Source: Cellulomonas flavigena DSM 20109 (GTDB taxonomy: Bacteria > Actinomycetota > Actinomycetes > Actinomycetales > Cellulomonadaceae). From it: a stretch of 64,000 nucleotides of DNA. The notes below the pieces were generated by a model. It saw only the letters and a program-made list of their open reading frames with translations. It did no database searches and was not told where the DNA came from. The DNA lies in the NCBI RefSeq assembly GCF_000092865.1, contig NC_014151.1:1798001-1862000 (forward strand), in the 5' to 3' direction. Of the stretch, positions 1 to 8,190 are shown in pieces (position 1 is the first letter of the stretch; each line of letters opens with the position of its first letter). The position numbers were made by a program, and so were the translations under genes.

Positions 1-593
1 TCCGGGCGCTCGCCCGGGTCGGAGCCGACGTCGAGCTGACCGCCGACAAGCAGACGGCGCTCGACGCCGACGGCCTCGTCGTGCCCGGGGTGGGTGCCTT
101 CGCGGCGTGCATGGCCGGGCTGCGCGCGGTGGGCGGCGACCAGATCGTCGACCGCCGCCTCGCGGGCGGCCGCCCCGTGCTCGGCATCTGCGTGGGCATG
201 CAGGTGATGTTCGCGCAGGGGGTCGAGCACGGCGTGCGCACGGACGGCCTCGGTGAGTGGCCCGGTGTCGTCGACCGCCTCGAGGCGCCCGTCGTCCCGC
301 ACATGGGCTGGGCACAGGTCGAGCCGCCCGAGGGTTCCGTCCTCCTCGACGGGCTCGCCGACGAGCGCTTCTACTTCGTGCACTCCTACGCCGCGCGGTC
401 GTTCCCGCTGGCAGACGAGCCGGCGCCGGGCGAGCACCCGCTGCCGGCGCCGCTGGTCACGTGGTCCGACCACGGTGGCCGGTTCGTCGCCGCGGTGGAG
501 AACGGCCCCCTGGCCGCGACCCAGTTCCACCCCGAGAAGTCCGGCGACGCCGGCGCGCAGCTGCTGTCCCACTGGGTCGACCAGCTGCGCTGA
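1..593 (+). CDS. hisH: HisH, glutaminase subunit of imidazole glycerol phosphate synthase (5' end cut by window)
   Basis: HisH releases ammonia from glutamine and passes it to HisF, which makes imidazole glycerol phosphate and AICAR in histidine synthesis in the cytoplasm. The frame is open from base 3 to the stop, so the N-terminus lies outside the window. The class I amidotransferase nucleophile is visible in [10 protein letters not shown], and the catalytic His-Glu pair in FHPEKSGD near the C-terminus. The GTG at 81 is internal (VPGVGAF is the conserved oxyanion strand), not a start. The gene runs into priA 57 bases downstream, as in actinobacterial his operons. Identification is firm. Confidence 0.95.
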   Translation, partial: RALARVGADVELTADKQTALDADGLVVPGVGAFAACMAGLRAVGGDQIVDRRLAGGRPVLGICVGMQVMFAQGVEHGVRTDGLGEWPGVVDRLEAPVVPHMGWAQVEPPEGSVLLDGLADERFYFVHSYAARSFPLADEPAPGEHPLPAPLVTWSDHGGRFVAAVENGPLAATQFHPEKSGDAGAQLLSHWVDQLR

Positions 594-650
594 GCACCAC
601 CCGGCCGCGTCCCGCCCCGGGACCGCGGCACCCCCACCCGGAGAGGACCC

Positions 651-1403
651 ATGACTTCCACGCGTGAGCCCCGGCTCGAGCTGCTGCCCGCCGTCGACGT
701 CGCCAACGGCCAGGCCGTGCGGCTCGTGCAGGGCGAGGCCGGCTCGGAGACCTCGTACGGCGACCCGCTCGCGGCGGCGCTCGACTGGTACGCCGGCGGC
801 GCCGAGTGGATCCACCTCGTCGACCTCGACGCGGCGTTCGGACGCGGCAGCAACGCCGTGCTGCTCGGCAAGGTCGCGGCCGAGCTCGCTGCCAAGGGCG
901 TCAAGGTCGAGCTCTCCGGCGGCATCCGCGACGACGCGTCGCTCGAGCGTGCGCTCGCCACGGGCGCCACGCGCGTGAACCTCGGCACCGCGGCGCTCGA
1001 GGACCCCGAGTGGACCGCGCGCGTCATCGCGTCGCACGGTGAGCAGATCGCCGTCGGCCTCGACGTGCGCGGCACGACCCTCGCGGCACGCGGCTGGACG
1101 CAGGAGGGCGGTGACCTCTGGGAGGTGCTCGCGCGCCTCGACGACGCCGGCTGCTCGCGCTACGTCGTCACCGACGTCACCAAGGACGGCACGCTGCGCG
1201 GCCCCAACCTCGACCTGCTGCGCGAGGTCTGCGCGCGCACGTCGGCGCCTGTCGTCGCGTCGGGCGGTGTGTCGAGCCTCGAGGACATCGCCGCGCTGCG
1301 CACCCTCGTCGGTGCCGGCGTCGAGGGCGCGATCGTCGGCAAGGCGCTGTACGCGGGTGCGTTCACGCTGCCGCAGGCCCTGGACGTCGCCGGGCGCCCG
1401 TGA
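651..1403 (+). CDS. priA: PriA/HisA phosphoribosyl isomerase
   Basis: This (beta/alpha)8-barrel isomerase converts ProFAR to PRFAR in histidine synthesis. In many actinobacteria the same protein (PriA) also replaces TrpF in tryptophan synthesis. The protein has 250 residues, normal for the family. Visible features are [18 protein letters not shown] with the first catalytic Asp at residue 16, SGGIRDD (phosphate binding), [19 protein letters not shown] with the second catalytic Asp near residue 175, and ASGGVSS near the C-terminus. GGAGAGG at 640-646 supports the ATG start. The stop overlaps the next gene by 4 bases. Dual HisA/TrpF activity is inferred from family and lineage; no trpF is present in the window to test it. 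Confidence 0.93.
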   Translation: MTSTREPRLELLPAVDVANGQAVRLVQGEAGSETSYGDPLAAALDWYAGGAEWIHLVDLDAAFGRGSNAVLLGKVAAELAAKGVKVELSGGIRDDASLERALATGATRVNLGTAALEDPEWTARVIASHGEQIAVGLDVRGTTLAARGWTQEGGDLWEVLARLDDAGCSRYVVTDVTKDGTLRGPNLDLLREVCARTSAPVVASGGVSSLEDIAALRTLVGAGVEGAIVGKALYAGAFTLPQALDVAGRP

Positions 1404-2242
1404 CGGGCCGTGAGCTGCCGCCGTCGTCGCCCTTCGCCGGCGACGACGGGTCGCCGGACCCCGCGCTCACCGAGGTCCTGACGCGGTACGCGGCGGGGGC
1501 GGCCACGCTGGCGGAGGTGGTGGCGGCGCTCGCCGCCACGCGCGTGCTCGTGCCGGTCCTCGCCGAGCTCGAGGTCGCGGACGTCGTGGAGCACGACGGC
1601 GAGGTGCACACGGTCGACAAGGAGGCGTCGGCGGGCATCGTCGCGCTGCGCACCCCCGACGGGCGTACCGCGCTGCCCGTGTTCACGGGTGTGGCCGCCA
1701 TGGCGCGGTGGCGGGCGCAGGCGCGTCCGGTCCCCACGGCGGTGCCACGTGCGGCGCTGTCGGCCGTCGCGGAGGGCTGGGAGGTCCTGGTCCTGGACGC
1801 GGCGGGCCCGGTCACGGTGGTGCTGCCGCGCACCGCGGTCTACGCGCTCGCGCAGGGGCACGGGTGGACCCCCGCGGTCCAGGACGGCGTGGTCGCCGAC
1901 GACGTGCGCGCGGCCGTGCGCGACGCCCTGGCCGACGTGCGCCTGGTGGTCGACGCCGACGCCGTCCCCGGCACGCGGGCGGAGGTCGCCGTGCGGCTCG
2001 CGCTGCCGGCCGGACTGGACCGCGCGGGGCTGGACCGCGTGCTCGCGCAGGTGAACGACGCGCTCGCGCACCACCCCGTGGTGGCCGCACGTGTCGACTC
2101 GCTCGAGCTGCGGGTGCGCCCCCGCCTGACGCTGCGGCGCGCTCCCCGGTGGCGCCTCAGCGGCGCCGGACCGCCCACGCGAGCGCCCACGCGGTGGCGA
2201 CGACGGTCAGCGCGAGCTGCCCGCCGAGAATCGCGCGGTTGA
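1400..2242 (+). CDS. SseB-family protein
   Basis: The N-terminal half resembles the SseB N-terminal domain seen in many actinobacterial proteins encoded just after hisA/priA. It contains alternating hydrophobic strands such as [15 protein letters not shown] and the conserved pattern [14 protein letters not shown]. The cytoplasmic function is unknown. The GTG start overlaps the priA stop by 4 bases, so translation is probably coupled. The last 25 or so codons are Arg- and Pro-rich and run over the decayed GerW-like gene on the other strand; the conserved part seems to end near LELRVRP (about base 2120). The C-terminal extension may therefore come from a lost stop codon. Function unassigned. 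Confidence 0.75.
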   Translation: MTGRELPPSSPFAGDDGSPDPALTEVLTRYAAGAATLAEVVAALAATRVLVPVLAELEVADVVEHDGEVHTVDKEASAGIVALRTPDGRTALPVFTGVAAMARWRAQARPVPTAVPRAALSAVAEGWEVLVLDAAGPVTVVLPRTAVYALAQGHGWTPAVQDGVVADDVRAAVRDALADVRLVVDADAVPGTRAEVAVRLALPAGLDRAGLDRVLAQVNDALAHHPVVAARVDSLELRVRPRLTLRRAPRWRLSGAGPPTRAPTRWRRRSARAARRESRG

Positions 2243-2476
2243 CGTCGACGGTCGGGTGCCAGTGCGTGCCGCCGTCGTCGACGACCACGACCCCCAGGGC
2301 TTCACGTGCGCCACGAAGCCGCCGCCGCCCCCGTCGCCCGTGCCGTGCGCCGTGCCCGTCGCCGTCCCGGCGTCCCCGGGTCGTGGCGTCACGTCGCCGC
2401 CGCCCGAGCCGGCACCGGAGCCCGTGAGCCCGGTCACGCGCGCGACGGGGACGACGTGGTCGGGCGCGTCGTCAGC
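2157..2476 (-). pseudogene. Remnant of a GerW/YtfJ-like gene (N-terminally truncated, one frameshift)
   Basis: Reading the minus strand from about 2476, one frame encodes DDAPDHVVPVARV followed by a Gly-rich stretch and GDGGGGGFVAHVKP. A second frame, entered at about 2297, continues [26 protein letters not shown] and a hydrophobic C-terminal helix ending in VRRR at 2157. Together they reproduce the typical layout of small GerW/YtfJ-type proteins: VPVA strand, Gly-rich region, RPVGVVVVD, VDVNR and C-terminal membrane helix. Joining the frames needs one extra base in the CCC of codons near 2297. The usual first 30-40 residues are missing because that sequence now belongs to the upstream protease gene. 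A sequencing error could explain the frameshift but not the missing start. Confidence 0.6.
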
Positions 2477-3200
2477 CGCACGTCGGCGCGGGCTCGAACG
2501 CGGTGTCGTCCCCCAGCATGGCCCGCAACGTGCTCACGGGGACCAGGAAGCTCATGTCGTCCGCGTTCTTCGCGTACACCACGCCGATGACGCGACCCTC
2601 GGCATCGAGGGCCGCGGAGCCCGAGCTGCCCGGCTCCACGGGGGCGTCCGTGACGAGGACCTCGCCGAGGTTCGCGTGCAACGGGTCGGTCACCGCGCCC
2701 ATGATGCGACCGTCGGTGACCGTCAGCTGCCGGCCGAGCGGGTACCCGACCACCGTGACCGCGTCCCCGACCTGCGGGTCGGCGTCCGCGAGCTGCGGGG
2801 CCGCGGGCAGCGGGTCGACCGTGCGGACGACCGCGAGGTCCGCCAGGCCGGCGGTGCTGGTGGCCTCTGCCGCGAGCTCCCGGCCGTCGTACGTGCTGAG
2901 CTGCAGCTCGGCTGAGTCCGCGACGACGTGCCGGTTGGTGACCAGCGTGTGCTCGTCGAGCGCGAACCCCGAACCCGTCGACAGTCCGCCGCACCCGATG
3001 TTGCGGATCCGCACGGCCATGCGCTGCGCGGCGTCGAAGCCGTCGGGGGACAGCTGCGTGCCCGCGGCGGCGAGGGGCGGCGCGGCTGCGACGCTCGGCA
3101 CGACGCTCGTCGGCACGGGCGGCGGAGGCTCGGGCAGCCAGGCGCAACCGCCCACGAGCCCGGCGGCGACCACGGCCGTCAGGCGTGCCGCCGTCCTCAC
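2472..3200 (-). CDS. Lipoprotein trypsin-like serine protease
   Basis: A 242-residue secreted lipoprotein of the trypsin/HtrA-like fold. The GTG at 3200 is chosen because it overlaps the upstream stop by 4 bases and gives a lipoprotein signal with lipobox VGGC (Cys19). The catalytic triad is visible as TNRHVVAD (His91), TAGLADLAVV (Asp121) and PGSSGSA (Ser193). Residues 20-45 are a Pro/Ala linker. No PDZ domain follows. Cys70 and a Cys two residues from the end could form a disulfide. The Ser motif is GSSGSA instead of the usual GNSGGP, which is tolerated in bacterial members. Likely membrane-anchored outside the cell; substrate unknown. It forms a coupled pair with the coiled-coil membrane gene. 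Confidence 0.85.
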   Translation of the reverse strand: MRTAARLTAVVAAGLVGGCAWLPEPPPPVPTSVVPSVAAAPPLAAAGTQLSPDGFDAAQRMAVRIRNIGCGGLSTGSGFALDEHTLVTNRHVVADSAELQLSTYDGRELAAEATSTAGLADLAVVRTVDPLPAAPQLADADPQVGDAVTVVGYPLGRQLTVTDGRIMGAVTDPLHANLGEVLVTDAPVEPGSSGSAALDAEGRVIGVVYAKNADDMSFLVPVSTLRAMLGDDTAFEPAPTCG

Positions 3201-3850
3201 CGCGACAGCTCCTGCTGCAGCCGGTCGTTCGCCTCGCTCGCCGCGCCGCACACCCGCTCGACGTCCGCACGGAACCGCGCGATGTCGGTCGCGTCGTAGC
3301 GCGCGGCCTCCTGCAGGTACCCGATCAGCCGTTCCTGGCCGTCGACGCAGGTGGCGAGGGCCGTCGCGACCTGCCCGGCCGCCTGCGAGACGCGCTGCTG
3401 GTAGTCCGCGAGCTGCTGCTGCGCAGCCGTGGTGTCGCCGAGCTGCGCCTTCTCGTCGGCGAGCTCGGTGATGCGGGTCTGTGCCGTCGCGAGCTGGGCG
3501 CGCGTGGCCTCGAGCTCCCCGGTGGTCGCCTCCAGCTCGGCCTGCGACTGGGCGAGCTGCTCGCCGTGCGTGCGGGCGAGCGCCTCCCACTGCGCCGCGG
3601 CGTCCTCCCATGCCTGCGTGGTCGACCACAGACGCGCGCCGACGACCCCTGCGGCCACGAGGACCGCGACCAGCACGAGCACCAGCACGACGACAGGTCG
3701 GCGGGAGCGACCGGGGGCCGCCACGGGCTCCGGCGCGGTGGGCACGCGCGGCGCGGCACCCGTCCAGGGCGGTGGCGGCGACGGCGGCGGGACGACCGGT
3801 GGCTCGGGTCGCCGCCCGGGCTCGGGCGCGGGGCCGAGGGGACCGGTCAT
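3197..3850 (-). CDS. Single-pass membrane protein with extracytoplasmic coiled coil
   Basis: The 217-residue protein has a Pro-rich cytoplasmic N-terminus (residues 1-45), one strong membrane helix (about 52-73, VVVLVLVLVAVLVAAGVV), then a coiled coil rich in Ala, Glu and Gln to about residue 150, and a C-terminal helical part with two Cys. No enzymatic motif was found. Its stop overlaps the start of the secreted protease gene by 4 bases, so the two are probably made together and may act together at the cell surface; that is inference. A TATCCT -10 lies exactly 6 nt before the ATG, suggesting a leaderless mRNA. Confidence 0.75.
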   Translation of the reverse strand: MTGPLGPAPEPGRRPEPPVVPPPSPPPPWTGAAPRVPTAPEPVAAPGRSRRPVVVLVLVLVAVLVAAGVVGARLWSTTQAWEDAAAQWEALARTHGEQLAQSQAELEATTGELEATRAQLATAQTRITELADEKAQLGDTTAAQQQLADYQQRVSQAAGQVATALATCVDGQERLIGYLQEAARYDATDIARFRADVERVCGAASEANDRLQQELSR

Positions 3851-3862
3851 CCGCCCAGGATA
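3851..3862 (-). promoter_or_regulatory. Leaderless -10 promoter of the coiled-coil/protease operon
   Basis: On the minus strand TATCCT (3857-3862) is followed by 6 bases and then the ATG at 3850. The same 6-nt layout recurs before several other genes in the window. Confidence 0.55.
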
Positions 3863-3906
3863 GGCCGCGACGCGTCCGCGTCCGGGGCGGCCCCGGCGCG
3901 GGTGCG

Positions 3907-4281
3907 TCAGGAGACGGGGCCCGTGAACTTCTCGCCGGGGCCCTCGCCGGGGGCGTCGGGGAACGGCGACGCCTCCCGGAAGGCGAGCTGCAGGGAGCGC
4001 AGGCCGTCGCGCAGCGAGCGCGCGTGCTGGTTGCCGATGTCCGGCGCCGACGCGGTCACGAGCGCGGCGAGCGCGGTGATGAGCTTGCGTGCCTCGTCGA
4101 GGTCACGGTGCCGCGACCCCGGGCCCCAGGCGTCGTCCTCCGCGAGGCCGCACTTCACGGCGGCCGCGCTCATGAGGTGCACGGCCGCCGAGGTGATGAC
4201 CTCCACGGCGGCGACCTCGGCGATGTCACGCACCGCCTGCGTCGTGGGGTCGGTCGCGTCGTCGGCGTGCGTGTGGCTCAT
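3907..4281 (-). CDS. DUF1844 family protein
   Basis: A small (124-residue) helical cytoplasmic protein. The core, with AEVITSAAVHLMSAAAVKCGL followed by DLDEARKLITALAALV and LRDGLRSLQLAF, matches the DUF1844 pattern of actinobacterial proteins commonly encoded near infC; it is a short alpha-helical domain without a known reaction. The ATG at 4281 is preceded by GAGAGGATCG. It stands between katA and the membrane/protease pair, on the same strand as both, with about 120 bases to katA. No role can be assigned. Confidence 0.8.
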   Translation of the reverse strand: MSHTHADDATDPTTQAVRDIAEVAAVEVITSAAVHLMSAAAVKCGLAEDDAWGPGSRHRDLDEARKLITALAALVTASAPDIGNQHARSLRDGLRSLQLAFREASPFPDAPGEGPGEKFTGPVS

Positions 4282-4332
4282 GCATCGATCCTCTCACCGC
4301 CGGCGGTCGCCCCCGCCCGCGGTCCCGACGTA

Positions 4333-4367
4333 CGACGGCCCCGCACCTGGGGGGTGCAGGGCCGTCG
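4333..4367 (-). terminator. katA terminator hairpin
   Basis: A 9-bp perfect stem (CGACGGCCC at 4333-4341 with GGGCCGTCG at 4359-4367) encloses a second GCACC/GGTGC pairing. It lies just after the katA stop. No U-tract follows, as is usual at this GC content. Confidence 0.7.
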
Positions 4368-4400
4368 GGGGACCGGCGCGCCGGTCGTGCGGGGCGTCGG

Positions 4401-5903
4401 TCAGGCGACCGGGACGCTCACGGTCGCGGGCTCGCCGGTCTCGACCGGGGCGCCGGACGCGGCGAGCCGCTGGCGGAGCGCGGCGCCGAGCCCGGCGTCG
4501 ACGTTCGTCCAGTACTGGATCGCCCGCTCGCGGATGTCGGCGCGCTTCACGCCGCCCACGTGCCCCGTGATCGTGTCGAGGAACCGGGCGCGCGCCGCGT
4601 CGTCGAACACCTCGCGGTAGAGCGTGCCCGCCTGGCCGAAGTCGTCGTCCTCGGGGTGCAGCGTCGCCGCGGTGCGCACGAGCGCCCCGTCGGACTCCCA
4701 GCCGCCCTCGCCCGCGCGGGCCGGGTCGGCCGCGGGACCGCCCACCGAGTTCGGTGCGTACACCGGTGTGGTGGCCGACGAGAAGTGGTAGCGCGCCGCG
4801 CCGTCCTGCGAGTAGGAGTGCACCGGGGACTTCGCGGCGTTCACCGGCAGCTGGGCGTGGTTCGTGCCCACGCGGTACCGGTGCGCGTCGGCGTACGAGA
4901 AGATCCGCGCGAGCAGCATCTTGTCCGGGCTCGCTGCGATGCCGGGCACGAAGTTGCTGGGCGCGAACGTCGCCTGCTCGATCTGCGCGAAGTAGTTCTC
5001 GGGGTTGCGGTTCAGCTCCATGACGCCGACCTCGATCAGCGGGTAGTCCCCGTGCGGCCAGACCTTGGTGAGGTCGAACGGGTTGAAGCGGTACTCCTCG
5101 GCGTCCGCGTACGGCATGACCTGCACCGAGAGCGTCCAGCGCGGGAAGTCGCCCGCCTCGATGTGCTCGTACAGGTCGCGGATGTGGTGGTCGGCGTCCG
5201 AGCCCGCGAGCTGCGCGGCCACGTCGGCCGGCATGTTCTCGATGCCCTGCTGGGTCGTGAAGTGGTACTTGACCCAGAACCGCTCACCGGAGGCGTTGAT
5301 CCACTGGTAGGTGTGCGAGCCGAAGCCGTCCATGTTCCGCCACGTGGCCGGGATGCCGCGGTCGCCCATGAGCCACGTCACCTGGTGCGCCGACTCCGGC
5401 GACAGCGTCCAGAAGTCCCACTGCATGTCGTTGTCGCGCAGGTGCGAGCCCGGCAGGCGCTTCTGCGAGTGGATGAAGTCGGGGAACTTGATGCCGTCAC
5501 GGATGAAGAAGACGGGCGTGTTGTTGCCGACGAGGTCGTAGTTGCCCTCGGTCGTGTAGAACTTCAGCGCGAAGCCGCGCGGGTCGCGCCACGTGTCCGG
5601 GGAGCCCTGCTCGCCGGCGACGGTCGAGAAGCGCGCGAGCATCTCGGTGGTCGCGCCCGGCTGGAACACCGCGGCGCGCGTGTAGGCCGACACGTCGTTC
5701 GTCACGGTGAAGGTGCCGAACGCGCCGCCGCCCTTGGCGTGCACGACGCGCTCGGGCACGCGTTCGCGGTTGAACTGGGCGAGCTTCTCGACCAGGTAGT
5801 GGTCGTGCAGGGCGATCGGTCCGTCGGCGCCGACGGACAGTGCGTGCGCGTCCGAGGCGACCGGCGCGCCGGCGTTGGTGGTGGTGGGGGGCAGGTGGGA
5901 CAA
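4401..5903 (-). CDS. katA: Monofunctional haem catalase
   Basis: Converts hydrogen peroxide to water and oxygen. The 500-residue protein is the size of small-subunit (clade 3) catalases. Seen: distal His55 in RVVHAKGGG, Asn127/128 in VGNNTPVFF, and the proximal haem-ligand Tyr337 in [14 protein letters not shown]. The start is an unusual TTG at 5903, supported by AGAGGAA about 5 bases upstream and by family length; no ATG or GTG fits better. The gene lies 72 bases after a Fur-type regulator on the same strand, so it is probably co-transcribed with it and induced by peroxide or metal status. Identification is firm. Confidence 0.96.
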   Translation of the reverse strand: MSHLPPTTTNAGAPVASDAHALSVGADGPIALHDHYLVEKLAQFNRERVPERVVHAKGGGAFGTFTVTNDVSAYTRAAVFQPGATTEMLARFSTVAGEQGSPDTWRDPRGFALKFYTTEGNYDLVGNNTPVFFIRDGIKFPDFIHSQKRLPGSHLRDNDMQWDFWTLSPESAHQVTWLMGDRGIPATWRNMDGFGSHTYQWINASGERFWVKYHFTTQQGIENMPADVAAQLAGSDADHHIRDLYEHIEAGDFPRWTLSVQVMPYADAEEYRFNPFDLTKVWPHGDYPLIEVGVMELNRNPENYFAQIEQATFAPSNFVPGIAASPDKMLLARIFSYADAHRYRVGTNHAQLPVNAAKSPVHSYSQDGAARYHFSSATTPVYAPNSVGGPAADPARAGEGGWESDGALVRTAATLHPEDDDFGQAGTLYREVFDDAARARFLDTITGHVGGVKRADIRERAIQYWTNVDAGLGAALRQRLAASGAPVETGEPATVSVPVA

Positions 5904-5975
5904 CGGTGTTCCTCTCGTCGGCCGGGCGGACGGGCCCGGGGATCAGGGGCGCGCGGCGTGCGCGCGTCGGCGGGC

Positions 5976-6389
5976 TCAGCGCTCGGGCCGGCAGGCAGGG
6001 CACAGGCCCCAGAAGGTGACCTCGGCGGTCTCGACCGCGAAGCCTGCGCTCGAGCTCGGTGTGAGGCAGGGCGCGTGCCCGACGACGCAGTCGACGTCGT
6101 CGACGGCGCCGCACCCGCGGCACACCACGTGGTGGTGGTTGTCCCCGGTGCGTCGCTCGTACCGTGCGGGGTGGCCGGCCGGCTCGATGCGGCGCAGCAG
6201 CCCCGCGTCCGCCAGTGCGTGCAGGACGTCGTAGACGGCCTGCACCGAGACGGCCGGCAGGGTCGTGCGGACCTGCTGCAGCACCTGGTCGGCGTCGAGG
6301 TGCGCGGCGTCCTCGAGCACGCCGAGCACGGCGAGCCGGGGTGCGGTCACCCGCAGCCCGTGCTCACGCAGCAGCTCGGTGTCGGTCAC
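5976..6389 (-). CDS. Fur-family metalloregulator (CatR/PerR/FurA type)
   Basis: A 137-residue Fur-family repressor. The N-terminal winged helix (LREHGLRVTAPRLAVLGVL, then VSVQAVYDVLHAL) is followed by the metal-binding dimerisation domain with GDNHHHVVCRGC and CPAC. Cys90/93 and Cys130/133 form the structural zinc site. Its position directly upstream of katA, as in furA-katG and catR-catA of other actinobacteria, points to control of peroxide defence. A candidate operator lies in the AT-rich patch at 6410-6432. The GTG at 6389 is the only good start. Whether it senses peroxide or iron cannot be decided from sequence alone. Confidence 0.9.
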   Translation of the reverse strand: MTDTELLREHGLRVTAPRLAVLGVLEDAAHLDADQVLQQVRTTLPAVSVQAVYDVLHALADAGLLRRIEPAGHPARYERRTGDNHHHVVCRGCGAVDDVDCVVGHAPCLTPSSSAGFAVETAEVTFWGLCPACRPER

Positions 6390-6409
6390 GGGAGCATCCG
6401 AGCACCTTT

Positions 6410-6432
6410 TCTGGAACTATTCAAGTTCAGGC
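6410..6432 (-). promoter_or_regulatory. Candidate Fur-type operator/promoter of the fur-katA operon
   Basis: An unusually AT-rich patch in very GC-rich surroundings contains the inverted repeat GAAC-N7-GTTC (CTGGAAC, tattcaa, GTTCAGG). It lies about 25 bases before the regulator start and reads TTGAATAGTTCC on the minus strand. Autoregulation is inferred. Confidence 0.5.
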
Positions 6433-6465
6433 ACCCGACGGTGAGGCGCTCCTGCGGGCGCCGGC

Positions 6466-6494
6466 CGGACACCGGAGCCGTTGTCTGGTAGCCT
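6466..6494 (+). promoter_or_regulatory. Candidate infC promoter
   Basis: CGGACA (6466-6471) and TAGCCT (6489-6494) are separated by 17 bases, a sigma-A-like arrangement upstream of the long infC leader. Confidence 0.5.
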
Positions 6495-6818
6495 CGTCGT
6501 GACTGATCCGCGTCGTCGCGCGCCCTCGTCCTGTCGCACGGCCCTCCGGGAGTGATCCCGGGTCGTCCGTGCCGGAGTCGGGGGCACGCGGTGGCACGGA
6601 TGCACAAGTGGAGAGCCTCTCCCACCTGGCCCCGACTGCTCGGCACGTCCGACGACAGGGACCGGGTCCTGGTCCGCAGGTCGTCGGGTGCCCCCGGTGA
6701 CCTGTCGCCGGACGCCGCGAGCGCCCGGCGGCGTGCGGTGTCGAGGCTCCCTCCTGTGCCCAGGACGGGGGCCTTCCTCGTTCCTGGGGTCCACCACGAC
6801 GAACCCGAGGAGCACCAC
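6495..6818 (+). promoter_or_regulatory. Structured leader of infC-rpmI-rplT
   Basis: About 320 untranslated bases separate the candidate promoter from infC and hold no convincing gene. Seen stems include TCCGTGCC (6566-6573) with GGCACGGA (6593-6600), CCGACGAC (6649-6656) with GTCGTCGG (6680-6687), and CAGGTC (6677-6682) with GACCTG (6699-6704). The last two compete for the same bases, so two alternative folds are possible. Long regulatory leaders are known for IF3-L35-L20 operons; that this one works as an attenuator is inference. Confidence 0.45.
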
Positions 6819-7847
6819 ATCAGCGAGCCCCGCATCAACGATCGGATCCGCGTCGCCGAGGTCCGACTCGTCGGACCCAACGGTGAGCAGGTCGGGATCG
6901 TGCGCCTGGAGGACGCTCTGCGTCTGGCCCAGGACGCGGACCTCGACCTGGTCGAGGTCGCCCCGACCGCACGTCCGCCCGTGTGCAAGATCATGGACTT
7001 CGGCAAGTTCAAGTACGAGGCCGACATGAAGGCGCGTGAGGCCCGGCGCAACCAGGCCAACACGATCCTCAAGGAGATCCGCTTCCGGCTGAAGATCGAC
7101 CCGCACGACTACGGCACCAAGAAGGGCCATGTCGAGCGGTTCCTCAAGGCCGGCGACAAGGTCAAGGTCATGATCATGTTCCGCGGTCGCGAGCAGTCGC
7201 GCCCGGAGATGGGCGTGCGCCTCCTGCAGCGGCTGGCGGCGGACGTCGCCGAGCTCGGCTTCATCGAGAGCATGCCGAAGCAGGACGGCCGCAACATGAT
7301 CATGGTGCTGGGTCCGACCAAGAAGAAGGCCGAGCAGCGCAACGAGCAGCGTCGCGCCGCGGCGCAGGCCGAGGACCACGCTGACGCGCAGCCCGACACG
7401 GCGCCCGAGCCCGTGCCGTGGCCCCCCGTGGCACGCGAGCCGCGCCCGGAGCCCGCGGCCCCCGCCGAGGCCCCCGCGTCGCAGTCCGCGCCCGCCCCGG
7501 CGGCCGTGGCCCCGCGCCGCTCCGGTCCGCCGGCGCCGCGCTCGACCTCCACGCCCTCGCGCTCGACGACCTCCGCACCGCGGCCTGCCTCGGCCCCGCG
7601 GCCGTCGTCGGCCCCGCGCGCGGCGGCGCCTGGTGCACGGCCTGCCCCGGCGGCCCGCCCCGCGGCGTCGTCGAGCAGCCCCGCGCCGAGCGCCGCACCG
7701 TCGCCGGCAGCAGCTGCCACCCCGCGCCCGCCGGCACCGCGTCCGACGCCCCGCCCCGCCGCCCGTCCGGGTCCTCCGGCGGGTGGGTCCGCGAAGCCCG
7801 CGCCTCGGCCGGGCCCGCGCGCCACGGACGGCGAGCAGTCCGGCTGA
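6819..7847 (+). CDS. infC: Translation initiation factor IF-3 with AUC start and long C-terminal tail
   Basis: IF-3 binds the 30S subunit and checks start-codon choice. The start is ATC at 6819: GAGGAG at 6807-6812 lies 6 bases upstream, the family N-terminus [18 protein letters not shown] follows at once, and no ATG, GTG or TTG fits. Near-cognate starts on infC are a known autoregulatory device, because IF-3 rejects them. Residues 1-75 form the N-domain, then a linker helix and the C-domain to about residue 170 ([13 protein letters not shown]). Residues 171-342 are a low-complexity Ala/Pro/Arg/Ser tail, so the protein (342 residues) is nearly twice the classical length. rpmI follows after 85 bases. 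Confidence 0.9.
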   Translation: MSEPRINDRIRVAEVRLVGPNGEQVGIVRLEDALRLAQDADLDLVEVAPTARPPVCKIMDFGKFKYEADMKAREARRNQANTILKEIRFRLKIDPHDYGTKKGHVERFLKAGDKVKVMIMFRGREQSRPEMGVRLLQRLAADVAELGFIESMPKQDGRNMIMVLGPTKKKAEQRNEQRRAAAQAEDHADAQPDTAPEPVPWPPVAREPRPEPAAPAEAPASQSAPAPAAVAPRRSGPPAPRSTSTPSRSTTSAPRPASAPRPSSAPRAAAPGARPAPAARPAASSSSPAPSAAPSPAAAATPRPPAPRPTPRPAARPGPPAGGSAKPAPRPGPRATDGEQSG

Positions 7848-7932
7848 CATCCGCACGGGCGCGCCACCCGCGTCCGGACGACCCCCGAGTCGCACGACCG
7901 TGCGATGCGAACGACAAGGAGACACGGCAGCC

Positions 7933-8127
7933 ATGCCGAAGAACAAGACGCACTCCGGTGCCAAGAAGCGGTTCCGGGTCACCGGCACCGGCAAGGTCAT
8001 GCGCGAGCAGGCGAACGGACGCCACCTGCTCGAGCACAAGTCGAGCCGCCGCACCCGCCGCATCGCCGGTGACGTCGTCGTCTCGCCCGCAGACACGCCC
8101 AGGATCAAGAAGCTGCTCGGTCGCTGA
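7933..8127 (+). CDS. rpmI: 50S ribosomal protein L35
   Basis: A 64-residue basic protein of the large ribosomal subunit. It starts [20 protein letters not shown], the family signature, and ends RIKKLLGR. The ATG at 7933 gives the exact family length; the frame is open further upstream but that part is not L35. ACAAGGAGAC precedes it as ribosome binding site. It is the middle gene of infC-rpmI-rplT. Confidence 0.97.
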   Translation: MPKNKTHSGAKKRFRVTGTGKVMREQANGRHLLEHKSSRRTRRIAGDVVVSPADTPRIKKLLGR

Positions 8128-8190
8128 CCCGCGTCGGCGCCCACGGCGCCGGCGGGACCGACGAGCCCCGGACTACGCAAGGAGCATCAC

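Noticed and set aside
1160..2074. Long minus-strand frames opposite priA and sseB.
   Set aside because: Arg/His-rich shadows; the GerW remnant is the only minus-strand sequence here with family motifs.
6552..6818. An upstream in-frame ATG that would lengthen IF-3 by 89 residues.
   Set aside because: The extension has no conservation, passes through the structured leader, and a perfect Shine-Dalgarno stands before the ATC.
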